Origin: Aspidapion aeneum | Taxonomy: Eukaryota > Arthropoda > Insecta > Coleoptera > Brentidae | Assembly: GCA_963576565.1 (NCBI GenBank) | Contig: OY755039.1 | Coordinates: 81,653,955 to 81,717,954, forward strand | Length of the DNA: 64,000 nucleotides | Direction: 5' to 3' | Shown: in pieces, positions 51,961 to 63,180 of the stretch | Layout: each line of letters starts with the position of its first letter | How positions within the stretch are numbered: position 1 is the first letter of the stretch | Translations under genes and position numbers: made by a program | The notes under the pieces: generated by a model | The model's input: the letters and a program-made list of their open reading frames with translations, nothing else | The model's database searches: none | Told to the model about the DNA's origin: nothing

Positions 51961-52076
51961 GAGAGGGACTAACCGGTGACGTCTTGGATGTCTTTCAGCT
52001 GGTAAACCAGATTCGCCAGAAGTATTTTATAGTGTTGCAACACTCTCGTCTGTCCCTGACAGTACTTACATTTTAA
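51961..52076 (+). other. Candidate terminal coding exon (unrecognised)
   Basis: After a splice-acceptor-like CTTACAG, the frame starting at 51963 is open for 37 codons (EGLTGDVLDVFQLVNQIRQK then YFIVLQHSRLSLTVLTF) to a TAA. The local base composition is richer in GC than its surroundings, which supports coding origin. No upstream exon and no family are recognised. Confidence 0.3.
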
Positions 52077-52600
52077 GTCTATTCATTCTGTTGGGACAAA
52101 ACAAGGAGTTATAAGAAGTTAAATACAAACTATATAAAAAAACTGTTAGTATTTTTAGAAATAATAAAGAATTAACCATAGAAGTCTTCAATATTAAAAA
52201 GAACGTATAGCAGAATGGTTATTCCGAGAAATTAAAAAACTCAACAATCTCTAAAATTAAGAAGAATTCAAACGTAGCAAATTCTCAGAAGAACAATCCA
52301 ATAGGTATGATAATTTGAAATCCATTTGATTCTTCAGTCGATGACAACAAAAATTAGAAGAACCCGATTTGTGTATCTTAATTTTTAAATTTTATAACCT
52401 ACCTCAACCGCGTCTCGGGTCATTCGAAAGTGGGATTTAAAGCCACTTAAACTATAATGTTTCACGGTGTTCTCGACAAAATCCAGGATTTTTGCATGAG
52501 GTTCTCGTTCACTAAAAAAGTTCCTCGTCCGAATCTTATGAATCGGATAACTCATCATCATTATCCTTCAATAAATGTATTGCCAATTTCGCCGCAATGC
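52077..52600. other. AT-rich stretch, nothing recognised
   Basis: No significant ORF and no repeat boundary seen. Confidence 0.4.
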
Positions 52601-52619
52601 TGTTTATAGGTAACATTTC

Positions 52620-53405
52620 TCAAAAAGATTTATGACATTTTAAAAACTTGAAATTTGAGGTTATGATATATGCCAGCCAAAGCAGGCACTTACAAAAACT
52701 ATACCTATCTAAGTATCTGGGGGGACGGCAGTGCCCCGCCACGTTCGCGCGGAAACTGCTGTTTGACCTATCCAAAACTCTACTTCGGAATGAGCTACAA
52801 AACTCAAACTTTGCACAGTTGTAGATCTTTATAGAGTTAACAATCTCTCTAAGTTTCATGGGCTTCCATAAAGTAGTAAAGTAGTTACGAAATTTCAAAA
52901 AACGTCGAAATTGCCAGTCATTCACTCACTCACTCAAAATTCTACTGTACTTCTAGATATGCTACAAAGCTGAAATTTGGCACACTGATAGAAATTGTGA
53001 CCAAACCCTTGGAAAAAATAAAAAAACCCCAAAATTCTGGTTTACTCCCCTCTCCCATCATCTACTTCCAAAAGCGCTAGAGAGCTGAGCTTTGGCAGAC
53101 TGATAGGAAATATGATAAAACTATAGAAAAAAAGTTAAAAAACCGCAAATTTTAATTAACTGTTCTTCCCTATAAATATAAAGTTATGTAAAAGTAACAT
53201 TCTTCACTTCCAGAAACGCTAGAGAGCTGAGCTTTGAAAGTTTGATTGGAACTATGATAAAACTATAGGAAAAAATTTTAATTTACTTTCCTCCTGTATA
53301 AATATAAAGTTATCTAAAATTAACATTGCCTACTTCCAGGAACTCTAGAGAGCTCAGCTTTAGAAGGCTGATAGGAACTATGATGAAACCATAGGAAAAT
53401 ATATA
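52620..53405. repeat. Unclassified repeat with GC-rich segment and diverged 120-bp tandem units
   Basis: 52700-52790 holds a GC-rich block (GGGGGGACGGCAGTGCCCCG), followed by GTCATTCACTCACTCACTC at about 52916. From about 52935 four diverged units share CGCTAGAGAGCTGAGCTTTG, GATAAAACTATAG and TATAAATATAAAGTTAT. It is probably the end of a larger mobile element, class unknown. The 101-codon minus ORF at 52620-52925 lies across the repeat. Confidence 0.6.
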
Positions 53406-53493
53406 AAAAGGCATTGCAAAAGTTTTGAACAATATTTCGCACATTTTACTACTTTAAAATTTAAATATTATCCAAATCCTGTAAAATCACAAC

Positions 53494-53855
53494 GAAAGCC
53501 TTTCATGTAAAAAAAAACCAAGTACGCGAAAGTGGTATTCCGTAAAAAGAATTGAGATAATAGTAAAGCCAAGTTCTTCAATACAAATTTCAAAATGAAA
53601 GGTTCTTACTAATTTGGAAATGTTTTTCTAAACTTGGTTATTATGGCTGCAAATAACTCTTAGGCACAGTGCTAAATTGAACATAAAGAAGTTTGGCTGG
53701 AATAGCAAAGTTTAGAAAAACATTTCCAAACTAGTAAGAACCTTTCATTTTGAAATTTGTATTGGAGAACTTGGGTTTACTTTTATCTCAATTCTTTTCA
53801 TGAAATACCACTTTCGCGTATTTGGCTTTTTTTTTTACATGAAATGTTTTTGTTA
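53494..53855. mobile_element. 360-bp palindromic MITE
   Basis: The left arm (CATGTAAAAAAAAACCAAGT ... GAAAGTGGTATTCC ... TTTGGAAATGTTTTTCTAAA) is mirrored by the right arm (TTTAGAAAAACATTTCCAAA ... AATACCACTTTC ... TTTTTTTTTTACATG). Arms are about 140 bp and the loop about 75 bp. Noncoding. Confidence 0.75.
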
Positions 53856-54059
53856 TGATATAATAGTTACAAAATATTTTTTTAAATTTTTTCTACAGTT
53901 TCTCGACTGTCTTTGTATCGTCAGGCTTTCTTTTATTTAAACTGAATTGAAATAACTTTATTAGCTTAGCTAGAAAATACACTTAAAAAGTTTTACAAAC
54001 AATTTTCATATTAGAATTTAATTAAATACTAAATTTGACAACAAATATATTTAAAAAAA

Positions 54060-54255
54060 AGAATGGATTTATGACGGATCTGATACCTTCCTAGCTAGCC
54101 TATTAGCACACTTCAAGTGAACTCCATGATATATCAGCCTTGAAAACAGTTTTTTGTAAATATATCAGAAACAAAGGCTCCCAGGAAGTTTTTGGTTATA
54201 ACACAAATTATTCAAAAAAGTGTGGTCTACTATATTCCGAAACCATCGCATAGTA
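54060..54255. mobile_element. Inner-arm fragment of the 2.7-kb element family
   Basis: ATGGATTTATGACGGATCTG, then ATACCTTCCTAGCTAGCC and TATTAGCACACTTCAAGTGA, match the inner border of the arms, followed by TTTTTGGTTATAACACAAAT. The outer end is missing. Confidence 0.75.
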
Positions 54256-54316
54256 ATCACGGATATTAGAACAATAACGGATTGGATTTGACCAAAGTAA
54301 AGCCGGCAAATCCAAA

Positions 54317-54415
54317 ATGGCCGCGACCAAACCTAAAAAACGCAAGAAACGAAAGACGAAATGTCAAATGCTTGTCAACGGCTGTATTTGTTTATTTAAA
54401 AAAAAAAAAATTTAA
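54317..54415 (+). other. Small basic ORF, possible first exon
   Basis: ATGGCCGCG context starts a 32-codon ORF rich in Lys/Arg (MAATKPKKRKKRKTKCQMLV and onward) just after a transposon fragment. No homology is recognised and coding status is doubtful. Confidence 0.2.
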
Positions 54416-55088
54416 CAGTTTTTGCGAGTTTTCCTAATCGAATTTGGATACATTGGAGAAATATCAATTCAGTATTGTACCTATCGAGTTATATTAAAAG
54501 CCTGTAAGTATTGTTTTAAAGATGGACAGGTAGCTTTATTGGTGTTTATCCTGGAACTTGGTTCAATGTTGGAAGGTCATACATAGAGCATTTTATTAGT
54601 TTATGCTGCCAACAAGTTTTACTTTTTCGTAGATGACTGCAGATAGCTTGATGATCTTGCAGAATGATCTGTTTGGTACCAAGCTTAAGGCATTCAACTA
54701 TATCCACCATGATGACAATGATACCATATATGTAGGAATATTATGTATATGAATGATACTACAAGCTGGAGTGGCATGTATTAAAGTAACATTGGTGGTC
54801 CTTTCTGTCATACAATTAGTAGGTAGGTAGGTAATGAGTAAAAGAAAGATAAAAATTTTCAATTCACTATATAAGTGAAATAATAATAATAAGTGAAGTT
54901 TATATCATATATACCTACCTAAAATTGGCAAAATTTGCCTTAGTTTTGAATTATGTTGACCAATTTGTAGATACATTTTAATAGTTACATTTACATTAAA
55001 TTAGAAATATTAACGCTTTTAAAATCTTTTACATCAACTTGTTTTAAAATATAGGTATAATACCCAGGATTATTTTCATTGAATTTTT

Positions 55089-55174
55089 AGCATGGTTTAA
55101 AGGTTTACCAAACAAAATAAGGAAGAAAGATGACAAACAGAAGAAAGGTTGGTGTATGTTTATGTTGCCATTTA
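55089..55174 (+). other. Candidate internal coding exon (unrecognised)
   Basis: Between an acceptor-like GAATTTTTAG and a consensus donor ATTTAG|GTAAGT, one frame is fully open and reads WFKGLPNKIRKKDDKQKKGW, then CMFMLPFR. Splice signals and charged composition are suggestive, but the segment is short and no partner exon is identified. Confidence 0.3.
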
Positions 55175-55799
55175 GGTAAGTTTTTTACAACTTTAAAATC
55201 TCTTACTTAATCTAACATTATAATTGGGCACTATGTATAAATAAATCTTTATTAGCTATTATCTGCCTCCTAATGCATTTTCAATTGAAAACCCACACAC
55301 CCCTCTTTGAGTGTTACATAATTTAAGAATGGTCCCTTAGTCAAAGCTCTCACTATTATTTACATAACCACCCTAAGGTCCCTACTGACAGACATGGGTG
55401 AATTAAGACATGAATGTGCATGCATGAAGACATAACCAAAAATGTGAATGTGTATGCGAAACAATGTTACATTTCTAAATATGCACGAAGTGGAATGTGC
55501 TGATAAATTTTGAAATGTCATTTTATTTCTGTGTTTAGGGTCTGTTCTTAAATTATGTAAAGCCCTAGAGGGGGGGGGGGGGTTGGCCTTGCATTACACT
55601 CAATGTGTTTCTAATGTGTTTTTTCTTGAAAATGCATTACGAGGGGGGCTCAAAAATCCTGAATTTATGTGTTACATAATTTCGTATGTACATTAATGTC
55701 TTAATTTATTTAAGTCCATCTAGGAGCCTCTAGAATCCTGGTGTAGAAAAACAAATATTAATTAAATAGCTGTTGAAATATTTAATTTTTTTTTTTTTT

Positions 55800-56640
55800 T
55801 TAGTATAATTTTAAGCTTTGCTAAACACCAAAAGCAATGCAGGCCTGCAAATGCTTAGGGACCTTATATTAGACAGAAAATGATAACTGTCACAATAGGT
55901 GACAATTGAATATACCTATTGGTAGGTTAAAAAGAGGTCTGTCCAAATTATTCTGCAAGACTTTACAAAATGAGTCTTGAAGTCAGATAATGACTTTGTG
56001 TCTTTAAGTACACCTTCTTATCCAAATTATTTTGTTAAAAAAGGGGTTATAAATTACATAAACATAAATTGGGAGAGGAAGTGTATCATGGGTGTGTTAG
56101 ATTTGATTGAACCACAGATTGAACTTAAGTTTCTGCTGGGAATAATATCCTAGCAAAGTGAGATTTGTGAAGTTATCTCATTTTTACATATCCAGTTATG
56201 AATTTGTTAGCTTTCGATTGTTAAAACAATGATGCACTAGTGAAAAATTTACAAAAATTGTTTTTTTAGCATAATTTTAAGCTTTGCCAAATACCATCAA
56301 AAGCCACACAGGCCAGCAAATACTTACACAGAAAATGAACAAAAGGTGACAATTAAAGAAGTTGGTAGGTTAAAAATAGGTAACTGTCCAAATTATTTTG
56401 CAAAACTATAAAAAATAAGTCAAAGACAAATAGTGACTTTTTGACTTTTACAATAATTGATTTGTTTTTTTTAGCATAATTTTTAAGCCTTGCAAAATAC
56501 CTATCAAAACAAATGCAGGCCTGCAGCAAATACTTAGGTACAGACCTTATGAGAAAATGATAACTGGACAAAATATGTGACAATTAAAGATATAGGTAGG
56601 TTAAAAAGAGGTCATGTGTATTTTGTTGTGTTGTGTAACA
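55800..56640. repeat. Three diverged direct repeats of about 200 bp
   Basis: Blocks near 55800-56000, 56265-56460 and 56470-56640 share AGCATAATTTTAAGCTTTGC, GCAGGCCTGCARATACTTA, GTGACAATTAAAG and GTAGGTTAAAAAGAGGT. The region around 55560-55690 also has long G and C runs. No ORF is conserved across the copies. Confidence 0.6.
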
Positions 56641-56811
56641 AAAACAGAATTTTTACCTTTCTATCCTGCAAAGCACTGCTTAGGTCTGATTTATAGTTTG
56701 ACTTTTATTTTTGCCCTTGGTATGTATTTCCCTCCTTTTCAAAATGAAAGACAGCAAAGAACTTTAGTATTTCTTTCTGATTTAAAAAAATAGTTTATAG
56801 TTTTATAGTCT

Positions 56812-57175
56812 TGTAGGTAATAAGCTAGGAAGGTGCCAGACCTGTCACATTTAGTTTTTTAGACAACAAATGTATCAATGCAATATTTTTCGCTAGTGTT
56901 ACATATTTTTAGGGGGTTCCTCTGAAATGTGTTTTGTGGTTTTAATGGGTAAGGTTAGGTTTAGGTTCTTGTTTTTTCCTCAATAGTGTTGCAAAAGTTA
57001 TGCATATGGGGTAAAGCTGAGAAAAAAAATAGGTTTTAGAAACAATCTATTTCTAGTATTATTCCTTTTGACAAAATCCTTCCTAGCCTGCACAGCAATG
57101 TCTAGAAATTTGTGTTATAACCAAAAACTTTGTAGGAGTTCACTTGGAGTGTGCTAATGGACTAGGCATAGAACA
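56812..57175. mobile_element. Relic fragments of the 2.7-kb element family
   Basis: AGCTAGGAAGGTGCCAGACC at 56824 resembles the inner arm border. At 57085 CTTCCTAGCCTGCACAGCAA and TGTCTAG resemble the outer end, joined almost directly to TGTGTTATAACCAAAAACTT from mid-arm, so this copy has a large internal deletion. Confidence 0.55.
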
Positions 57176-58585
57176 TTTCTAAAAACTCAATTGTATTTAT
57201 TGCATGATGATACAGAATTATTCATTTTTAGGAAAATGTGCAAATTTTCTTCGGTCAGTAGCTGGGATGTAAGATTCACCTAATCAGTTTCATTATCAAG
57301 GTTTTGGTAGTGATGAATGTGAAAAAAGGCAAGAATTACAAAGATTAATAGTTTATATTAAAAAAAAATTATAAACACATATACAAAACTTTTTTATAAT
57401 TAATTTAAAACATATATTTTTTTAAAGAGGCCTTAAGCAACCAATTTTGAAATTTTCACCATAAAAAAATACTGACGGCATAAAAGGCAATTAGATCATT
57501 TTTCTAAGGTACACTGAAAAAAAACTGTTTTCAAATCAACCATAAAAAATTGGTTACTTCCATACTAACGATAAACAGATATTTTCTTAATATAGTGTAG
57601 TTTTACTTAATAAAATTCATAACTAGACTAAAATAGTGCGCTTTCTAATTTAATAAAAAACTAGTTCTTTGCTTTTTAACTAAAATTGTATTATATATTG
57701 AACACCTTTTTCGTTGTTTCGCTAGCTAATGTAAATTTTAGTACCCAATCAAATTTCAATATATTACTGGATTTTATTTTCCCAGCAAATATCTTTGCAT
57801 CTATCAGCTTTTGTTTGTCCATTTTTTTTTATAGTTAAAGCTGTACTTCAACTATTAGGGTCACATAATTTTTTACTTTTTGGAGTTTTGAAAGCTGTAG
57901 AAAAAACAAGAATAAAGGTCTAAAATTCGCTTTACTGATATGTCTCCAACTGGTGGGTGAATCATTTCTTTTGCTCTATTTCGTTTCTTTTATGTTTAAG
58001 AGATGTCGGTGATTGGGTGGTTATAATGAGTCACAATTTAGTACATTTTTAATCACTAGTGCAATGGCGGACACAAAGGAGAATGTTATCTAGGAGCAAG
58101 AGGGAGACCAACACGTTGGTACATTTGGCGATTTCAACTTTAAAAATATATAAACTGAAACATTTTTTTTTTGAAATACATATATTTTTAGCTTCTGCAA
58201 TAAAAATTAAAATCGCGTATGTAGCCCTTTTGAAGAAATAAATTAATGTTCGGTTTGCCTTATTAATGTTCTTACAGTATGTTCTGGTTAAAATATCAAT
58301 TCAATACATACATTATACATATATTTAAAAAAAAGATAACCTAAAGTTTTAACAAATTTATATTAATTAAACATAACCTTTATTTTGAAGTTAATCTAAT
58401 TATAACAAAAATTCAAAACTAAAAGAAAAATATTTATAATTCTGGTGGTACTAAACAAAATATTCTTGTGACAATAAAATATAGATTACTAAAAAGCTAT
58501 ATATGTTGTGCCTTGTATGAATAAGCGCAGCGTATTAGTTTTTTCTTACAATGATCATAATTGTTCTTATTTGACTTAAACGTTT
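57176..58585. other. AT-rich stretch, no gene recognised
   Basis: No ORF above 60 codons with coding character. The 60-codon plus ORF at 58059-58241 starts in an AATGGCGGAC context but has no motif. Confidence 0.4.
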
Positions 58586-58596
58586 TCTCAAACATA

Positions 58597-58760
58597 CCTA
58601 ATGAATGATGGATCTGCTCCGAGGCCTATTCGGAAAAAAATCGTAATTGTCTTTGATACTCCTCTATAAATTCTGGTACGTGATATACTAGAGCATGAAT
58701 TTTTGGTGTAGGAGGAATTTGACCTTGTGAAACGCAGAAAAAAGAGCCACATATTTGTTT
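58597..58760 (-). pseudogene. Decayed exon with TPKIHALVYHVPEF motif
   Basis: On the minus strand after TTCTTACAG, one frame reads KQICGSFFCVSQGQIPPTPK, then IHALVYHVPEFIEEYQRQLR, then FFSE, a TAG, and ASEQIHHS. It is followed by a donor-like ATTAG|GTATGT. A Gln codon (CAG to TAG) would restore the frame. It resembles a block I associate with insect transposon-derived proteins (P-K-x-H-x-L ... H-x-x-x-F ... S-E-Q-x-x-E), but I cannot name the family. Part of it is mirrored at 58890-58950. Confidence 0.45.
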
Positions 58761-58889
58761 CCTGTAAGAAAATAATCATAATTATAGCTTGAACGGTTTT
58801 ATTTTTTCGAAATTTACCTTATTGTTTGAAGTTTTTATTTAAACAACTTTCAAGCGGTATGGTAAAGATGAAAAAACGAAACAAGGAAT

Positions 58890-60200
58890 ATTTATAATTA
58901 TTTTCTTACAGGAATCAAAAATGTGGCTGTTTTTTTGCGTTTTACATCATGATTAAAGTTTATGGCCATCTTTAAATTTAAGATGGCGGTCGGAATCATA
59001 TTTGATTCTTCTAAATGGCGTGTTTATTCTTAGTTTCCGAATATGTTTTAGTCTTTTTTTTAATTTATAGAAAGGCACTGCTTTTCCCCCACACAACGAG
59101 GTGCAAGTTAGTAAAATCGGTGTGGTGGTTCTCAAAAAATCTATTTTTGTTTCAGCCATTGTTTTACAGATTATACGATTGCATTGCCAATCCTGTCTGC
59201 ATTTATTCGTTTATAAATTCCTTATTACTAAACCAATGTTAGTGAAGTAAAAGTAAAGATTGTAATCGAAATTTGCCGCCATCTTAAAATTTAAGATGTC
59301 GGACAGAATCATACTTGATTCATCAAAATGGCGTGCGTATTCTTATTTTCCGAAAATGTTTGTTTTTTTAAAATTTATAGAAAAACATTACTTTTCTCCT
59401 GCATAAGGAGATAAAAATTAATTAAGTGCTTTTCTATAAATTAAAACATTTTTTGAAAATACGAATAAACGTGCCTCTTTGAAGGGTCAAGTATGATTAT
59501 TTCCGACCTCCTAACTTTGAAGGTGGCGGCAAATTTCGATTATAGGCTCAATTCTCAGCATGAATTTTTTATTTCACTAAAATCGGTTCAGTAATAATGA
59601 GTTTATAAAGAAATGAATGCAGACAGGATTGGCAATGCAATCGTATCTGTAAAACAATGGCCGAAACAAAAAAAGATTTTTTGAGAACCACCGAACCGAT
59701 TTTACTAATTTATACCTTGTTGTGCGGGGGAAGGGAAAAATAGTGTTTTTCTATAAATTAAAAAAACTAAAATATTTTCATAAAATAAGACTTAACACGC
59801 CATTTTGAAGAATCAATTATGATTTTGTCCACCATCTTAAATTTTAAGATTTTGATTTGAATTTTGATGATGATCTTTAAAAAGCAATTAATTCTCACCA
59901 GGATATTTTTTATTTCATCAAAATCGGTTTAGTAGTAATGAATTTATAAGGAAATAAATGCAGACATGATTGGCAAGGCAATCGTATAATATTCAAAACA
60001 ATGGTTAAATCAAAAATATATATTTTTTAAAACCACCGAACCGATTTTGCTGACTCATACCTTGTTGTGCGTGGCAAGAATGCAGCTTTTTTAATGATTT
60101 AAAAAAATTAATACAACATGTTCGCAACACAAGAATAAACGATCATCTTTGAAGGGTACATTTTATTTCGTCTGCCATCTCTGATTAATCCTCTGTCAGC
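58890..60200. repeat. Alternating direct and inverted units with ATTTTAAGATGGCGG motif
   Basis: Units of about 300 bp carry AAATTTAAGATGGCGGWC, ATTCATCAAAATGGCGTG, CAGACAGGATTGGCAATGCA and ACCTTGTTGTGCGG or their complements. Units at 58965 and 59283 are direct. Those at about 59450-59740 and 59790-60060 are inverted, with the main palindrome centre near 59420. The start (58890-58950) mirrors the exon fragment at 58725-58780. Noncoding. Confidence 0.65.
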
Positions 60201-61020
60201 TGCAGTTGGTCCCATTAAAATCAATGGTATAGTTCAAGTTATAATGAAAAAAAAATTGTCCGGTTTTTTTTGGCCCACCCGGTTCATATTGGAGTGACAT
60301 TTTTACCAGAAGATACTCCAAGAACATTAATAAGGCACATTGAGCATTAACTTATGTAAAAAAAGTAATTTTATATTATTTCTTGAAAACGGCTATATGC
60401 GCGATTTCAATTTTCATTGCAAATAAAAGCTAAACATATCGTCGTTGATCTTACAAACTGACGTATCTCAAAAAAATTCAGCTTTGAGATGACCATAATA
60501 CTACCTTATTTGTGTCGTTCCCTCATCTCACAAAGTGTTGTAACTCATAAAAATCCTTTAAATAGCACCAAAATCATTACATTCAATAACTTTTTAGTGA
60601 TATAAAACCAATATAAACTTTCTGTAGAAACTAATGAGTTGGAAGCGTATTTGTGTGAAACTTTATGTAATCTATATGTAACCCTAACTTTTCTTACTAC
60701 AATATTAAGCAATTGTCTTAATTTTTAATAGAATAAGCAAACATTTATTTCCTGTAAAATAGATTTGTCTACAGATATAAACTAAAATTGGTTACAGAAT
60801 TATTATTCTTTTTATTTTGCCACAAAAAAAAACAGTTTTAAAGTTTCCTAAAATGATCAACTGATCGAGCTGCCCAATAAACATTTTCAACCATTTTCAT
60901 TATTTTTAGGAAGCTACAAATTTGTTTAACGATTGTTTACAATAACTAAATTTACTTTTAAAAATTAAAGTCTCGATCAATTCTAACCCCCTTAAGTCTA
61001 CAAGAGTCTCGCTTATAAGT
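60201..61020. other. AT-rich stretch, nothing recognised
   Basis: No ORF of note and no repeat with clear ends. Confidence 0.4.
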
Positions 61021-61023
61021 TAC

Positions 61024-61199
61024 TATACAGGGTGTTTCCTAATTGAATGTGAAATGATTTATTTTTGAAAACTTTACCACCCTGTATCTCAAAAGGTAAG
61101 ACGTTTAGGACATATGTTTATATGAAGTTTTTTTCTTAAAATAGGCCCAAAAATCACCCACATAAATATTGACATTCAATTAGGAAACAGCCTGTATAT
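61024..61199. mobile_element. 176-bp MITE with TACAGGGTGTTTCCTAATTG ends
   Basis: TATACAGGGTGTTTCCTAAT and TGAATGT at the left face ACATTCAATTAGGAAACAGC and CTGTATA at the right. The left end resembles the 2-kb palindrome at 37608-39668 (TACAGGGTG), so the two may be related. The possible flanking duplication is TA. Confidence 0.7.
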
Positions 61200-61880
61200 A
61201 ACTCCATCCTCCCTTCTTAAGTGCTAAGCCCTCAGCCCTTGCCACCATTGCAAAAAAAAATCTAAAAAAGGTTGAAAACAATCTAGATTACTACCTTAAT
61301 TTACTACATGGTATTCTTACATATAAACATACAAAAAAAAAATATTATATTTTCTTTTTTTTTTAATTAAAATTATTTATCACAGATTTGATTTATTAAT
61401 AATAATTTCAAACTCGATTTATTTAGGAATTATTTTTAGGTATAAAAATAAAAAACCTTTCTATCAGACATTGTGTTTTAAAATATTTAAAATTTGATCT
61501 CCAGCAAAATATACTTTCCTACCACATTCACCAACATATAAAATTTTTTCTGCTGTTTATTTTTGAGTTTTGTTCAAGATTTTACATGCTGCTGAATGTT
61601 ACAAGATTATTATTAAAAGACTGAAAAAAACTTAAAAAAAAGAAAAATAGTTAATTGCTAATTGTTTGGATGAAATATGGAAACTTAATTAATGTTTGTA
61701 TATGTCTGTAACCCAAAAATATATATTTTTTTAAGAATAAGAGTTTTATGACTAAATTTTAATGAAATTTTTCTATGTAGGTAAAAATAAGTAACAATCT
61801 CTAAATTGTATCCAAACTAATAGCAATTAACTATTTTTTACTATCAACTTATGCTTCATTGAAAAATAGTTTAATTTAAT
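61200..61880. other. AT-rich stretch, nothing recognised
   Basis: Long A and T runs, with no ORF and no clear repeat. Confidence 0.4.
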
Positions 61881-62350
61881 ATTTTACCCCTTCCATTTTC
61901 CTTACTGGCTTTGGAGCTGATAGTCTGCTAATTTCTCTGGGGGTTTTCCTCTGGTTCTAGCACTGTGCAAAGTTTGAGTTTGCCATAGGGCTAATTTGTC
62001 TTCTTTCACCAGGTCATGATAATGCAGTGGTAGAACCATTGGAACCTGCTGTAAGAAAGCTGTTAAAAGAGCCATTTTGACTATTAGTGTCACTTTCATA
62101 TTGATGAAATTCTGGAAGGTCTTGTACTGACTCTACTGCTCCAGAGCTGTTAAAATAATTGTTATTTGATTGTAAAATGGGGGATTGCTTGTTTTAGAGG
62201 TTGCTCAATATGAGGGGAAGTTGGTGCAATAGCTTTAGTCTGGGTCACAGTTGTTTGTTGATTTTTATGTATGAGTAGTCTTCTTCTGGTTGTTCTTGAC
62301 TTCTCTGTTGGTTTTCACCAGATACTCTGTATGTGTGATATATTTTAAGG
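61881..62350 (-). pseudogene. Decayed Ser/Asn/Gln-rich coding remnant
   Basis: On the minus strand one frame reads NNYFNSSGAVESVQDLPEFH and NSQNGSFNSFLTAGSNGSTT before a TGA, and continues SPMANSNFAQC to a TAG. Other frames upstream give RVSGENQQRSQEQPEEDYSY and TVTQTKAIAPTSPHIEQP. The bias to Ser/Asn/Gln with several frame changes suggests the tail of a low-complexity nuclear-type protein that has decayed, or exons read across unrecognised introns. The family is not recognised. Confidence 0.35.
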
Positions 62351-62452
62351 AAATAGAGACACGACAAACTTATCAAACTCAAATTTATATGTGAAAATCA
62401 AAGAAGGAAAATATCAGTACTGTATACTCTAGCATTGTTTAGAGAGACTCAC

Positions 62453-62461
62453 CTCCGCCAT
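62453..62461 (-). other. Possible start-codon mini exon ATGGCGGAG with splice donor
   Basis: The minus strand reads ACAATGGCGGAG|GTGAGT, a good start context with Met-Ala-Glu directly followed by a consensus donor. It could be the first coding exon of the Ser/Asn/Gln-rich remnant downstream, but the next acceptor near 62330 is not in a compatible phase. Confidence 0.25.
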
Positions 62462-62904
62462 TGTTAATTCATAAGCACAGGGAAATAAAAATAAACGATT
62501 TTTGACAAAAATATACCATGTGGCTGACAAATTGTTTATATATTGCATGATTATAGATGTCATTCACCGCTGACGACTTAAATTATTTTAGTGAAACGCC
62601 AATGAACTTGACAAGAAAATAACAACCAAAAAATATGAATTTCAGTGACTTTGATGGGTTTGTCGCGTCTCTATTTGTTTAAAATATGTCATACATACAG
62701 GGTATCTTGTTTTTACCCGTCATTTCTTGATACTAGTCTGTGTTGCAAAGATATGTTGTTTTACCTATTATTTTTTTTATTGCAATTTAATGTCAATGTA
62801 TGTAGTGATACCTGACTGTTTCTTGGATCATCTAGAGCAGCTTTCATTTTGTTTTTAAAATGCCCTACAGCTCTTCTCCTCAACTACAAGAAATTAATTA
62901 CAAT

Positions 62905-63180
62905 CCATTTAGTCTCTTTGATCTGTGGTGGGTCTTTTTGTGTGTTGCCTCCAAGTGGTTCAATGATTCTGGCCATTTAGTCTCTTTAATCTGTGCTGGG
63001 TCTTAAATCACAAAAATCTATGTATATATGCCCCATGACGTTTTCTTTGATCTATGGTGGGTATTTTATGTGTGTTGCCTCCAGTGGTTCAATGATTCTG
63101 TCCATTTACTCCCTTTGATCTGTAGTGGGTCTTTTTGAGTTTTTTTGTGTGTTGTTTTCAAGTGGTTCATCACATAACTG
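62905..63180. repeat. Tandem repeats of about 68 bp
   Basis: Units share CTTTGATCTGTGGTGGGTCT, TTTTGTGTGTTGCCTCCAAG and TGGTTCAATGATTCTGGCC. About four units are recognisable, with an insertion near 63005-63045. The 68-bp unit is not a multiple of three and stops occur in all frames, so the array is noncoding now. Confidence 0.75.
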
